64,000 nt of DNA from Guptibacillus spartinae (GTDB taxonomy: Bacteria > Bacillota > Bacilli > Bacillales > Guptibacillaceae). Within the stretch, counting starts at the first letter, position 1. Each line of letters starts with the position of its first letter. The stretch covers positions 62,001 through 126,000 of the forward strand of contig NZ_JAQQWU010000008.1 of assembly GCF_028610625.1 (NCBI RefSeq). Direction: 5' to 3'. A program made the translations under genes and the position numbers. The notes under the pieces are model-generated. The model had not been told where the DNA came from. It saw only the letters and a list, made by a program, of their open reading frames with translations, and did not search any database. Shown piece after piece: positions 1 to 8,220 of this stretch.

Positions 1-155
1 TTCCATATTGAAGTTCTCGTTAACGTTGGTTTTGAATTTGTCCATGCAGCTATTTGTATTAAAGAATAATCTTTACGATTAACATACTGAATGGTTTGTA
101 AAAATAATTCGATGATTTGATTGAGATCATTATGATGATAGTTTCTAATTTTCAT
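1..155 (-). CDS. GNAT family N-acetyltransferase, N-terminal part (cut by window start)
   Basis: The first 51 codons of a protein beginning MKIRNYHHNDLNQIIELF run off the left edge of the window. The ATG is preceded by GGAGG with a 7-base gap. This opening (short beta strand, a D-x-x-x-I-x-x-L-F helix, then a conserved-looking 'VNRKDYS') is typical of small GNAT acetyltransferases, which move an acetyl group from acetyl-CoA to an amine. The acetyl-CoA binding loop would lie outside the window, so substrate and completeness cannot be judged. It lies downstream of the thiolase terminator on the same strand and has its own ribosome site, so it is probably a separate unit. Confidence 0.6.
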   Translation of the reverse strand, partial: MKIRNYHHNDLNQIIELFLQTIQYVNRKDYSLIQIAAWTNSKPTLTRTSIW

Positions 156-190
156 CGGGAACCTCCGGATTTATTTACCGTTTTATTTCC

Positions 191-224
191 AACTAAAGAA
201 GACGGAATTCCGTCTTCTTTAGTT
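191..224 (-). terminator. Terminator of the beta-oxidation operon
   Basis: A perfect 34-base palindrome (arms AACTAAAGAAGACGGAA and its reverse complement) overlaps the thiolase stop codon. On the minus strand a short run of mixed A/T follows rather than a long U tract. I infer it ends the long operon, but as a fully symmetric site it could also be a protein-binding site. Confidence 0.6.
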
Positions 225-1409
225 AAACATATTTTCAACCATTATTGCCATTCCTTGTCCACCGCCAACACATAGTGTGGCGATGCCGAAACGCTCATTT
301 TTTCTTTTCATTTCATACATTAATGAAGTTAAGATACGTGCGCCAGTAGCTCCAAGTGGATGCCCAAGAGCAATTGCTCCACCATTTACATTTACTTTAT
401 CCGCCTGGAGACCAAGTTCACGGATAACGGCGAGCGCTTGTGCAGCGAATGCTTCATTTAATTCAAACAAACCGATGTCTTTCAACTGCATTTCAGTTCG
501 TTCTAGCAGTTTTTTAACAGCAGGAACAGGACCGATTCCCATAATTTCTGGTGAAACGCCTGAAGTGGACCAGTCAACGACACGAGCAAGAGGTTGTAGA
601 TTTAGTTCACGAGCTTTCTCTTCCCTCATAACAAGCATCGCTACAGCGCCATCGTTTCTTCCACATGAGTTTCCTGCAGTAACGGTTCCACCTTCCTTGA
701 ATACAGGCTTTAACATAGAAAGCTTTTCTACCGTTGTACCTGGCCGCGGATGTTCATCATGTTTTACCAGGTTGGTTTGGCGTCTAGACTTTGTTTCAAC
801 TGGAATGATCTCTTCATCAAATACCTTTTTCTCGATCGCTTCTGCCGCACGACGCTGACTCTCAGCAGCAAAAGCATCCTGATCTTCACGTGTAATCTGG
901 TATTTTTCCGCAACGTTTTCTGCCGTAATACCCATACCTAATTGATTACCGTATATCTCATTTGGCTGTTGACCAGCTTCTAGATTAGAATCAACTAATG
1001 TGGTTTTATCGCCACCAAAACGACTGTTACGTAAGTAAATCGGAGCGTGACTTAAACTTTCTGTCCCACCAGCTACAAGGATTTCTGCCTGTCCGGACTG
1101 GATTTGTTGAACAGCTGAAGCGATTGCCTGCATACCAGAAGCGCAAAGTCGATTAATTGTAAAAGCGGGTGAGGTGGCAGGAATTCCTGCTCTTAAAGCT
1201 GCAACTCTTGCTACATTTGAAGATTCCGTCGTTTGACGTACTTCACCCAGGATCACTTCATCGATAAGTTCAGGCGTAATCCCTGCTCTAGCGATCGTTT
1301 CTTTAATGGCAATAGCGGCTAACTCACCGGAATTTAAGTTTTTTAGCACGCCACCGTAGCGTCCCACTGGTGTTCTAACTGCTTCAACAATGACGATATT
1401 TTCTTTCAT
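219..1409 (-). CDS. Acetyl-CoA acyltransferase (thiolase)
   Basis: This 396-residue thiolase performs the last step of beta-oxidation: CoA-dependent cleavage of 3-ketoacyl-CoA to acetyl-CoA and a shortened acyl-CoA. Visible catalytic residues are the nucleophilic Cys89 (NRLCASG), His350 in the GHPLG motif and Cys380 in CVGGGQG. Length matches degradative tetrameric thiolases. The ATG follows AAAGGAGG with a 7-base gap. It is the last gene of the operon running leftward from 11388, with only 13 bases separating it from the preceding acyl-CoA dehydrogenase. The family includes both biosynthetic (acetoacetyl-CoA) and degradative enzymes; the neighbours argue for the degradative role. Confidence 0.93.
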   Translation of the reverse strand: MKENIVIVEAVRTPVGRYGGVLKNLNSGELAAIAIKETIARAGITPELIDEVILGEVRQTTESSNVARVAALRAGIPATSPAFTINRLCASGMQAIASAVQQIQSGQAEILVAGGTESLSHAPIYLRNSRFGGDKTTLVDSNLEAGQQPNEIYGNQLGMGITAENVAEKYQITREDQDAFAAESQRRAAEAIEKKVFDEEIIPVETKSRRQTNLVKHDEHPRPGTTVEKLSMLKPVFKEGGTVTAGNSCGRNDGAVAMLVMREEKARELNLQPLARVVDWSTSGVSPEIMGIGPVPAVKKLLERTEMQLKDIGLFELNEAFAAQALAVIRELGLQADKVNVNGGAIALGHPLGATGARILTSLMYEMKRKNERFGIATLCVGGGQGMAIMVENMFN

Positions 1410-1422
1410 TCCTTATCCTCCT

Positions 1423-2571
1423 TTAGCTATATTCTTTTCGGAGCTGACTCGCAATAATGTTTTTTTGTATCTCAGAAGTTCCTTCATAGATGCGTGTAAT
1501 TCGTGCATCTCGGAAATATCGCTCAATTGGATAATCCGAAATGTAGCCAATTCCCCCATGCACCTGAAGTGCTTTGTCTGCCACTCTGTTGTAAACTTCT
1601 GATCCATACAATTTAAGCATAGCCGCTTCTTTAATGACTTTTTCACCCTGGTCGACCATCCACGCTACACGGTATGTAAATGATCGAAGAGCTTCAATTT
1701 CTACACCCATTTCTGCAACCATGTGCGCAACAGCCTGATGTTCAATAATTGGTACGCCAAACTGAATGCGTTCTTGTACATAATCCATGCTCAAATCCAG
1801 GAGCTTTTGAGAGGATCCTAGATTTCGTGCAGCGAGCCCAGCTCGTCCGTTTGCTAAAATTTTTAATGCATTGACATAACCTTTTCCTACCTCACCAAGT
1901 ACGTTTTCCTCTGGTACTTCACAGTTATCAAAAATAAGCTCAGCGGAGTGAGAGCCTTTCAAGCCCATTTTTTCTTCAACTGCACCGACATGAAAGCCTT
2001 GAAAATCTTTTTCAACGATAAATGATGTAATCCCCTTTGCTCCTTTTGATGGATCAGTTGCTGCCATTACAGTAAAAACATCTGCTTCAGTGGCATTGGT
2101 AATGTAGTGCTTTGTTCCATTCAAAATATATTTATTTCCTTCTTTCACTGCTGTTGTTTTTAAGTTCGACGCGTTTGATCCCGCAGAAGGTTCGGTTAAA
2201 GCAAAAGCGCCAATTTTCTTTCCGCTTGCCATATCTGGTAGGTATTTTTGCTTTTGTTCTTCATTGCCGAGTTCAACAATCCCGACAGAACCAATCCCTG
2301 TGTGAGCACCTATCAGAGTAGTAAAACCATTGTGGGTTTTACCTAACTCTTCATAGAGGGCGCATTTTCCAACCATGCCTATCCCAAGACCGCCATATTC
2401 TTCAGGGATACTTAAGCCAAATAACCCCATTTCTTTTGAAAGCTCAATGATCCGTTCTGGAATACGATCTTCACGCTCAATGGTCATGGCAACCTTCTCG
2501 ACCTCATTTTCAACAAAATTTCGGATGTTGGTTTTAAGAAACTGAATGTCCTGATCGAATTGAAAATCCAT
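1423..2571 (-). CDS. Acyl-CoA dehydrogenase (second of the operon)
   Basis: This 382-residue FAD enzyme carries out alpha,beta-dehydrogenation of an acyl-CoA, the first oxidative step, passing electrons to ETF. It has the three-domain ACAD layout: an N-terminal helical domain, the middle-domain signature FALTEPSAGSNASN near residue 123, and the C-terminal IYEGTSEIQ motif whose first Glu (363) is the expected catalytic base. It is clearly paralogous to the acyl-CoA dehydrogenase at 10240-11388 in the same operon (shared blocks such as NGTKHYITN versus NGMKHFITN). Two copies may serve different chain lengths or branching. The start follows GGGAGAG. No etfAB genes lie in the window. Confidence 0.92.
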   Translation of the reverse strand: MDFQFDQDIQFLKTNIRNFVENEVEKVAMTIEREDRIPERIIELSKEMGLFGLSIPEEYGGLGIGMVGKCALYEELGKTHNGFTTLIGAHTGIGSVGIVELGNEEQKQKYLPDMASGKKIGAFALTEPSAGSNASNLKTTAVKEGNKYILNGTKHYITNATEADVFTVMAATDPSKGAKGITSFIVEKDFQGFHVGAVEEKMGLKGSHSAELIFDNCEVPEENVLGEVGKGYVNALKILANGRAGLAARNLGSSQKLLDLSMDYVQERIQFGVPIIEHQAVAHMVAEMGVEIEALRSFTYRVAWMVDQGEKVIKEAAMLKLYGSEVYNRVADKALQVHGGIGYISDYPIERYFRDARITRIYEGTSEIQKNIIASQLRKEYS

Positions 2572-2586
2572 TGGTATCTCTCCCTT

Positions 2587-3438
2587 TTAATCGTATGTAT
2601 AAAATCCTCTTCCACTTTTTCTGCCGAGTCTACCGGCTTTCACGTATTTTGTTAAAATTGGGCATGGGCGATATTTTTCTCCGAGCGTTTCGTACAAATA
2701 TTCCATGTTTCTTAGTCTCGTATCGAGTCCAACAAGATCGGCGAGTTCAAGTGGGCCCATTGGATGATTTAGCCCCAGTTTCATTGCTTTATCGATGTCT
2801 TCCGGTGAACCAACACCTTCCATGACCATGTTCATCGCTTCATTGCCGATCAGACAATTCATTCGGCTAACTGCAAAGCCGGGAAATTCATTAATTCTAA
2901 CGCATTCCTTATTAATCGCTTTACCAAATGCCATGGCCTTGCTAATGGTTTCTTCTGATGTTTCTAGACCACAAATCACTTCAATTAGTTTCATTTTTGG
3001 GACTGGATTAAAAAAGTGAAGGGCTAGACATTGATCAGGTCTCTTTGTTTGGGCAGCTATTTCAGTTGGGCTCATGGTGGATGTGTTGGTAGCCAGAATC
3101 GCATGGTCTGGTGTAAGGTCATCTAGCTGTTGAAAAATACTTGTTTTCAGTTCCATTATTTCTAGAACTGCTTCAATGACTAGATCACGGTCCCTTGCTG
3201 CTACAGGAAGTTCTGTTGTATATTCAATTTCTTTAAATCGTTTTCCAGCTAATTCTTTTGAAAGAAGCTCTTTACTGACGGATCGATCAAATTGGGTTTT
3301 TAGATAAGATTTGGACTTATCTAATGAAGCCTCGCTGACATCTTGGAGGATGACCGACATCCCTGCTGCTGCAGCAGAATAGGCGATTCCCCTTCCCATA
3401 GTTCCTGCACCGATCACTGCTATTTTTTGAATTGACAA
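2587..3438 (-). CDS. 3-hydroxyacyl-CoA dehydrogenase (HBD type, TTG start)
   Basis: This NAD-dependent enzyme oxidises (S)-3-hydroxyacyl-CoA to 3-ketoacyl-CoA. The 283 residues show the Rossmann GAGTMG near residues 11-16, NTSTMSPTEIA with Ser120, the catalytic-dyad HFFNP with His141, Glu153, and NHPMGPLELADLVGLD in the C-terminal domain. Length matches monofunctional 3-hydroxybutyryl-CoA dehydrogenases. I read the start as TTG because GAGG lies 8 bases upstream and no ATG fits. A second, diverged paralogue lies at 4681-5547 in the same operon. Confidence 0.92.
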   Translation of the reverse strand: MSIQKIAVIGAGTMGRGIAYSAAAAGMSVILQDVSEASLDKSKSYLKTQFDRSVSKELLSKELAGKRFKEIEYTTELPVAARDRDLVIEAVLEIMELKTSIFQQLDDLTPDHAILATNTSTMSPTEIAAQTKRPDQCLALHFFNPVPKMKLIEVICGLETSEETISKAMAFGKAINKECVRINEFPGFAVSRMNCLIGNEAMNMVMEGVGSPEDIDKAMKLGLNHPMGPLELADLVGLDTRLRNMEYLYETLGEKYRPCPILTKYVKAGRLGRKSGRGFYTYD

Positions 3439-3469
3439 TTACAACGCCTCTTTTCTATAACGATGGAAA

Positions 3470-3886
3470 TTATTTCTGTTTGATCACTTTAAACGTTCCA
3501 CTACCTTTTGCAAGAAGCTTTCCATTCTCATCCATCACAATACCTTCACCCATTTTTATGCGTTTTCCTTCTCCATAGATGCAGGCTTTTGCAATGATTT
3601 TCCCACTGGTAATTGGTGCAATATAATTGATAGTTAAATTAATCGTAATAACAGGGTTACCGATCATAGAACGCATTTTTAAGCTAATGATATTATCAAT
3701 CATCGTCGCATAGACACCGCCATGCAAGCTTCCGTGCGTGTTTAATAGTTTTGTTTCTACTGGTAGTTCAAGGATGACTTCATCTTCAGTAATGGATACT
3801 AATTCAAAACCTAATAAGTTAAAAAAAGGGCTTGTTTCAAAGTCATTTCTTACACTGCCATAGAGATTGCTTGTATTTGTCTCCAT
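3470..3886 (-). CDS. PaaI-type hotdog thioesterase
   Basis: A single hotdog-fold acyl-CoA thioesterase of 138 residues. The signature HGGVYATMID spans about residues 55-64, with Asp64 the likely catalytic acid, as in PaaI/YdiI enzymes. In a beta-oxidation operon such enzymes usually release CoA from dead-end or excess acyl-CoA intermediates. The ATG abuts the TAA of the enoyl-CoA hydratase gene (TAAATG), and there is only a weak AAGG upstream, so its translation is probably coupled to that gene. The exact acyl substrate cannot be read from sequence. Confidence 0.85.
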   Translation of the reverse strand: METNTSNLYGSVRNDFETSPFFNLLGFELVSITEDEVILELPVETKLLNTHGSLHGGVYATMIDNIISLKMRSMIGNPVITINLTINYIAPITSGKIIAKACIYGEGKRIKMGEGIVMDENGKLLAKGSGTFKVIKQK

Positions 3887-4660
3887 TTATTTACCTTGAA
3901 AAACTGGCTTTCTTTTTTCAAGAAAAGCTCTTGTTCCTTCATTTTTGTCTTCTGAAGCGAAAAGAATTGCTTGTGACAGCTTCTCAATGAGTAAGGCAGT
4001 TTTCATATCTGTATCTGCTCCCATATTCACGGCGAGCTTTGCCATCATGACGGCCATAGGACCTTTACTTATAATTTGGTTGGCAATTTCGACTGTTTTT
4101 TCTTTTAACTGCGAGCTTTCAGCCATTTCAGTAATTAAGCCAATCGCAACGGCTTCTTCACTTGAAATCAATTTGCCGGTCAAAATCATTTCTAATGCTT
4201 TCCCTCGACCGACGAGTCTCGTAAGTCGTTGAGTTCCACCTGCTCCTGGGATGATGGAGAGATTTAATTCAGGTAAGCCAAATTTTGCATGAGAAGCTGC
4301 AATCCTTATGTCACATGCCATCGCAAGCTCGCATCCTCCACCAAGTGCATAACCGTTTACCATCGCTATGGTTGGTTTCGGATAGCCTTCAATATAGTCA
4401 TAGATTTCTTGCATGCTGCCCGATTGAAATGCATCATACATCGTTTTCTTTTCCAGTTGTGAAATATCCGCCCCAGCTGCAAAAGATTTCTCACCTTCTC
4501 CTGTGATGACGACACATTTCACCTCCTCCATTTTTTCAATTTTCTCAAGGGCATATTTTAATTCCATTAATGTTTCTTTGTTCAGTGCGTTTCTTACTTC
4601 TGGTCTCGAGATCGTTACATAGGCAAGTTGGTCTTCTTGAGTAAAAACGATATTTTCCAT
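3887..4660 (-). CDS. Enoyl-CoA hydratase
   Basis: This crotonase-fold enzyme of 257 residues hydrates trans-2-enoyl-CoA to (S)-3-hydroxyacyl-CoA. The oxyanion-hole segment FAAGADISQL is near residues 60-69, NGYALGGGCELAMACD carries the first catalytic Glu (111), and GLPELNLSIIPGAGGTQRL carries the second (131). Both glutamates are retained, which favours a true hydratase over an isomerase or hydrolase. It sits between the second hydroxyacyl-CoA dehydrogenase and the thioesterase, completing a full spiral. Confidence 0.93.
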   Translation of the reverse strand: MENIVFTQEDQLAYVTISRPEVRNALNKETLMELKYALEKIEKMEEVKCVVITGEGEKSFAAGADISQLEKKTMYDAFQSGSMQEIYDYIEGYPKPTIAMVNGYALGGGCELAMACDIRIAASHAKFGLPELNLSIIPGAGGTQRLTRLVGRGKALEMILTGKLISSEEAVAIGLITEMAESSQLKEKTVEIANQIISKGPMAVMMAKLAVNMGADTDMKTALLIEKLSQAILFASEDKNEGTRAFLEKRKPVFQGK

Positions 4661-4680
4661 AGTGGATTGACTCCCATCCT

Positions 4681-5547
4681 TTAAGATTGATAGCTATAAA
4701 AACCTTTACCGGTCTTTCTTCCAAGCTCCCCTTTGCTTACTTTCTCTTCTACAATTCGTGCTGGCCGGTCTGCTTCATTTCCGGATTCTTCATAGCGCTG
4801 TTGTCGTACATAGTAGTTTACATCGATACCCGTAAGGTCCATGAGAACAAAAGGTCCAATCGGATGATTTAATGCTTTCGTGCACACGAGATCGATCTCT
4901 TCGTGCGTTGCGTAGCCATTCTCAAGTAAGAAAACCGCTTCGTCCACCAGTTTTCCTAGAATCCTGTTTGCGACAAAGCCTGAAATTTCTTTTTGCAGTA
5001 AAACTGGCGTTTTGTGTATAGATTCTACAAATTGATAAGCTGTATCTACAGTTAGATCAGACGTATGCGGTCCTTTTACAACTTCTACCAAATCCATAAC
5101 GAGCGCAGGATTAAAGAAATGGATGTTGCATACAGCTTCAGGACGATCCGTTACATCAGCTATTTTTGAACTAACGATTGTTGAGCTATTTGTTGCAAGG
5201 ATGCAATGCTTCGGGCAAATTTGATCGAGCTGAGCAAACAGTTCTCTTTTGACTCCTAGCTTTTCAATGATTGCCTCGATAACAAGGTCGACTTCTTTGA
5301 AGTCATTTAGAGAAGTACTAAAGTGAAGCAATTGAAAAGCTTCTTCCACTTGTGCTTCTGTCAATTTTCCTTTCTTAATCCTGCGATCCATATGGCCTTT
5401 AAGGGATTTTCTAGCTTTATCAAGACTACTTTCTTCGATATCGTGCAAAACAACAGGATACCCAGCAAGAGCGCAAACCATCGCAATCTGTGATCCCATT
5501 GTTCCTGAACCTATCACACCAACTCTATTAATACGTCCTATATTCAT
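4681..5547 (-). CDS. 3-hydroxyacyl-CoA dehydrogenase (second paralogue)
   Basis: A 288-residue NAD-dependent hydroxyacyl-CoA dehydrogenase with GSGTMG at 13-18, NSSTIVSSKIA, HFFNP with His143 and NHPIGPFVLMDLTGID. Its start codon overlaps the stop of the upstream acyl-CoA ligase in an ATGA arrangement, and GGAGG lies 8 bases upstream, so the two are translationally linked. It is only moderately similar to the enzyme at 2587-3438, which suggests the pathway handles two different hydroxyacyl-CoA intermediates, or that one copy acts on a branched or short-chain substrate. Confidence 0.92.
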   Translation of the reverse strand: MNIGRINRVGVIGSGTMGSQIAMVCALAGYPVVLHDIEESSLDKARKSLKGHMDRRIKKGKLTEAQVEEAFQLLHFSTSLNDFKEVDLVIEAIIEKLGVKRELFAQLDQICPKHCILATNSSTIVSSKIADVTDRPEAVCNIHFFNPALVMDLVEVVKGPHTSDLTVDTAYQFVESIHKTPVLLQKEISGFVANRILGKLVDEAVFLLENGYATHEEIDLVCTKALNHPIGPFVLMDLTGIDVNYYVRQQRYEESGNEADRPARIVEEKVSKGELGRKTGKGFYSYQS

Positions 5548-7175
5548 ATACGTGACCTCCCTGTTTCGATCGATTCTTCTTTAAGTAGAAGCCGTTTAAG
5601 TAACTTTCCAACTGTATTCCTGGGCAATGAATCTCTTATCTCAATTTGCTTGGGTACTTTGTATCTTGTTAAATGCTCATAACAATAGGCGATGAGCTCG
5701 TCTTCAGAAATGGAAGAGTCTTCAACAACAACGAATGCTTTTACTCTTTCTCCACTGTGCTCATGAGGGACACCAATTACAGCGGCTTCTTTCACTGAAG
5801 CATGCTTATAAAGTACGCCTTCAATTTCCTGTGGATAGACATTAAAACCACCTGTAATAATCATTTCTTTTTTTCTACCTACAATATAAAAATATCCATC
5901 TTTATCCATCGTTGCAAGATCCCCAGTGAGTAACCATCCATTCTTTAAGCTCTCACTCGTTTCCTCTGGTTTGTTCCAATAACCTTTCATTACCTGAGGT
6001 CCTTTAATGGCGAGTTCACCAACACTTTTAGGTGGAAGTTCATTTCCGTCTTCATCAACAATTTGACAATCTGTTTCTGGGAAAGGGATTCCAATACTAC
6101 CAATCTTTCTTTCTCCGAACGGTGGATTTCGATGTGTTGAAGGGGAGGTTTCTGACATGCCAAAACCCTCTCCGATGACTGCACCTGTTATTTCTTCAAA
6201 ACGATTGATCACTTCGATGGGAAGGGGTGCGGACCCACTGGAACAAAATTTAAAGCAATGAAGTCCGAACTCATTTACATCTGGGTGATTAACAAAAGCG
6301 TTGTACATCGTTGGGACACCTGGGAAAAATGTAGGCTGCTCTTCCCTAATGATTCGTAACACTTCGTTGACTTCGAACTTTGGTACGATAATATTAGTTG
6401 CCCCAATATAGATACTTAAATTCATCCCGCTGGTCATGGCGTAAACATGATAAAGAGGGGTTGCTGTCAATGTGATTTCCTCACCCAGCTTCATCTCACT
6501 TCCATACATCAAATAACTCTGAATCACATTCGATACAAGGTTATAATGTGTTAACATCGCCCCTTTCATTTTTCCGGTTGTCCCACCTGTAAACTGGATG
6601 ACAGCAATATCATCTTTCGCTTGGATTTCTATGGCTCCTTGATCAGGTGCGCTGTTTTCAATAAGTCGCTCAATGAAGTGAGTATTTGGTAATAGTACAG
6701 AAGGGTTTTCGTCTGCAAGAAATATCTGTTCAAACGTGTATGATTTCGTGACAATTTCAAGTTTGTCCATGTATTTGCTCTCTGTCACGAGGTAAGAGAG
6801 ACCTACCTCGTGTGATATCTCTTCAATTTCCCTGGGCATATACATCGGATTCATCTGTACCACCGTAGCTCCTAACTTCTGAGCTGCATAATAGGCATAG
6901 ACATACATAGGCTGATTCGATAACATTAAGCCGATTCGTTCCCCTTTTCTTATTCCCATCTCATACCAGGATGAGGCGAGGCGATCGACTGTGTCTTTCA
7001 ATTCTCTATAAGAGATTCTTTGATCTTGAAAACGAAGCGCTACTTTGTCTCCGTATTTCTTTTCACTATCATGAAGCAATTGGTAGACTGAACACTCCGG
7101 TAGTGATGGGGAATTGTTCATGACTTCCGGGTAAAATCGGTACCATGGTCGATCGATCAGTTTATCCAATGCCAT
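5544..7175 (-). CDS. Acyl-CoA ligase (AMP-forming)
   Basis: This ANL-superfamily enzyme of about 543 residues activates a carboxylic acid to its acyl-CoA via an acyl-adenylate. The phosphate-binding loop FTGGTTGKMKG lies near residue 200, GEGFGMSE is the A5 motif, LLTGDLATMDKDGYFYIVGR the A7/A8 region, and the C-terminal lysine region is PRNTVGKLLKR. I choose ATG at 7175 (MALDKLIDRPW) over an in-frame GTG two codons earlier because AAAGG is then 5 bases upstream. Being downstream of a TRAP transporter suggests it activates the imported acid. Family members range from acetate to long-chain fatty acid; sequence alone does not set the chain length. Confidence 0.9.
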   Translation of the reverse strand: MALDKLIDRPWYRFYPEVMNNSPSLPECSVYQLLHDSEKKYGDKVALRFQDQRISYRELKDTVDRLASSWYEMGIRKGERIGLMLSNQPMYVYAYYAAQKLGATVVQMNPMYMPREIEEISHEVGLSYLVTESKYMDKLEIVTKSYTFEQIFLADENPSVLLPNTHFIERLIENSAPDQGAIEIQAKDDIAVIQFTGGTTGKMKGAMLTHYNLVSNVIQSYLMYGSEMKLGEEITLTATPLYHVYAMTSGMNLSIYIGATNIIVPKFEVNEVLRIIREEQPTFFPGVPTMYNAFVNHPDVNEFGLHCFKFCSSGSAPLPIEVINRFEEITGAVIGEGFGMSETSPSTHRNPPFGERKIGSIGIPFPETDCQIVDEDGNELPPKSVGELAIKGPQVMKGYWNKPEETSESLKNGWLLTGDLATMDKDGYFYIVGRKKEMIITGGFNVYPQEIEGVLYKHASVKEAAVIGVPHEHSGERVKAFVVVEDSSISEDELIAYCYEHLTRYKVPKQIEIRDSLPRNTVGKLLKRLLLKEESIETGRSRI

Positions 7176-7205
7176 TCCCACCTTTGAAAATTTCTTTTAC
7201 TATTT

Positions 7206-8207
7206 TTATTCAATGATCCCTTCTTCTTCATAATATTTCTTTGCTCCTGGATGAAGCGTAGCTGGGTCGATCCCATCCAAAGCCGTTTCCAACGTGAAGT
7301 TCTTTGCTCGTTGTGGAATTTGTTCCTCAAATGGCTCCTGATTTTCCCAGAATACTTTTGTTAGGTTATAGACATAATCTTCTGGTAGCTCTGATCGAAC
7401 ACTGAACATGGCTACCAATGTGTAGGTTGGAATCTCATCTTCCAGTCCCTTATACGTGCCTCCGGGAAGGCTATCATGAGAAATTCCCAATCCTTTGTCG
7501 CTGATTCCTTTAAGCTTTTCTTCATCGATTGGAATAACCTTTATTGGTTTTGTTACCTCGATCTCTTGGAGTGACGTTACTTGAGGGGCACCACCACCGA
7601 CAAAGACATCTACAATACCATCCTTTAACATAGATGCTCCATCCGAATAATTACCATATGAAATCTTGCCGCCAGCTTCTTCTATCGAACCTTCGTCAAT
7701 ATCGTATTCTTCCATCATTCTCCAAAAAGCCACTGGTCCTCCCCCTCCTTTTGGACCAAGGAAGATGTGCTTATCGACAATATCTTCGACTTTATTAATG
7801 TCTTCATTATCGGCTAGAGTCGCGATGGTTTGATAAACCGGATAAAGTGAAGTAAGTCCTGCTACTTGATCTAACTTTTCATCGAAGCTTCCAGTTCCTT
7901 TGACTGCGTCCGCAAAATCAGAAGTATAGTGAATGCCAAACTGAATATCGCCAATTTGAAGTGATTTAAGGTTCGATGTACTGCCCCCTTCAATCTGCGA
8001 GACATTCAGTCCTGAAAACTGATCCATATAGAGTTCTGACAATGCAGTCGTAATTGGGTACCAACCCGAACCCATAGGTCCTGAACCAACCTTCAAGAAC
8101 TTATCAGGTGCCTCAAGTCCTTCGCCATCACTGGACGCACTATTTCCACAACCTGTTATAACAATCATTGAAAGCGCTACCAATAAACTAATTAATGATC
8201 TGCGCAT
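7206..8207 (-). CDS. TAXI-family TRAP transporter solute-binding lipoprotein
   Basis: The product is an extracytoplasmic binding protein of 333 residues, anchored as a lipoprotein: MRRSLISLLVALSMIVITGC gives a basic n-region, a hydrophobic core and a lipobox ending at Cys20. The mature part opens with LKVGSGPMGSGWYPITTALSELY, typical of the TAXI (TRAP-associated extracytoplasmic immunogenic) family. A longer GTG-start reading (from 8228) is possible, but AAAGGAGG lies 6 bases before the ATG at 8207, which also gives a clean signal sequence. It partners the fused permease encoded just upstream. TAXI proteins characterised so far bind C4-C5 dicarboxylates or amino acids; the ligand here is unknown. 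Confidence 0.9.
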   Translation of the reverse strand: MRRSLISLLVALSMIVITGCGNSASSDGEGLEAPDKFLKVGSGPMGSGWYPITTALSELYMDQFSGLNVSQIEGGSTSNLKSLQIGDIQFGIHYTSDFADAVKGTGSFDEKLDQVAGLTSLYPVYQTIATLADNEDINKVEDIVDKHIFLGPKGGGGPVAFWRMMEEYDIDEGSIEEAGGKISYGNYSDGASMLKDGIVDVFVGGGAPQVTSLQEIEVTKPIKVIPIDEEKLKGISDKGLGISHDSLPGGTYKGLEDEIPTYTLVAMFSVRSELPEDYVYNLTKVFWENQEPFEEQIPQRAKNFTLETALDGIDPATLHPGAKKYYEEEGIIE

Positions 8208-8220
8208 TAAAATCCTCCTT

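Noticed and set aside
277-858. Long open frames on the strand opposite real genes, such as 277-858 (+)
   Set aside because: They are antisense shadows of the thiolase and other well-supported genes, with no ribosome sites or family resemblance.
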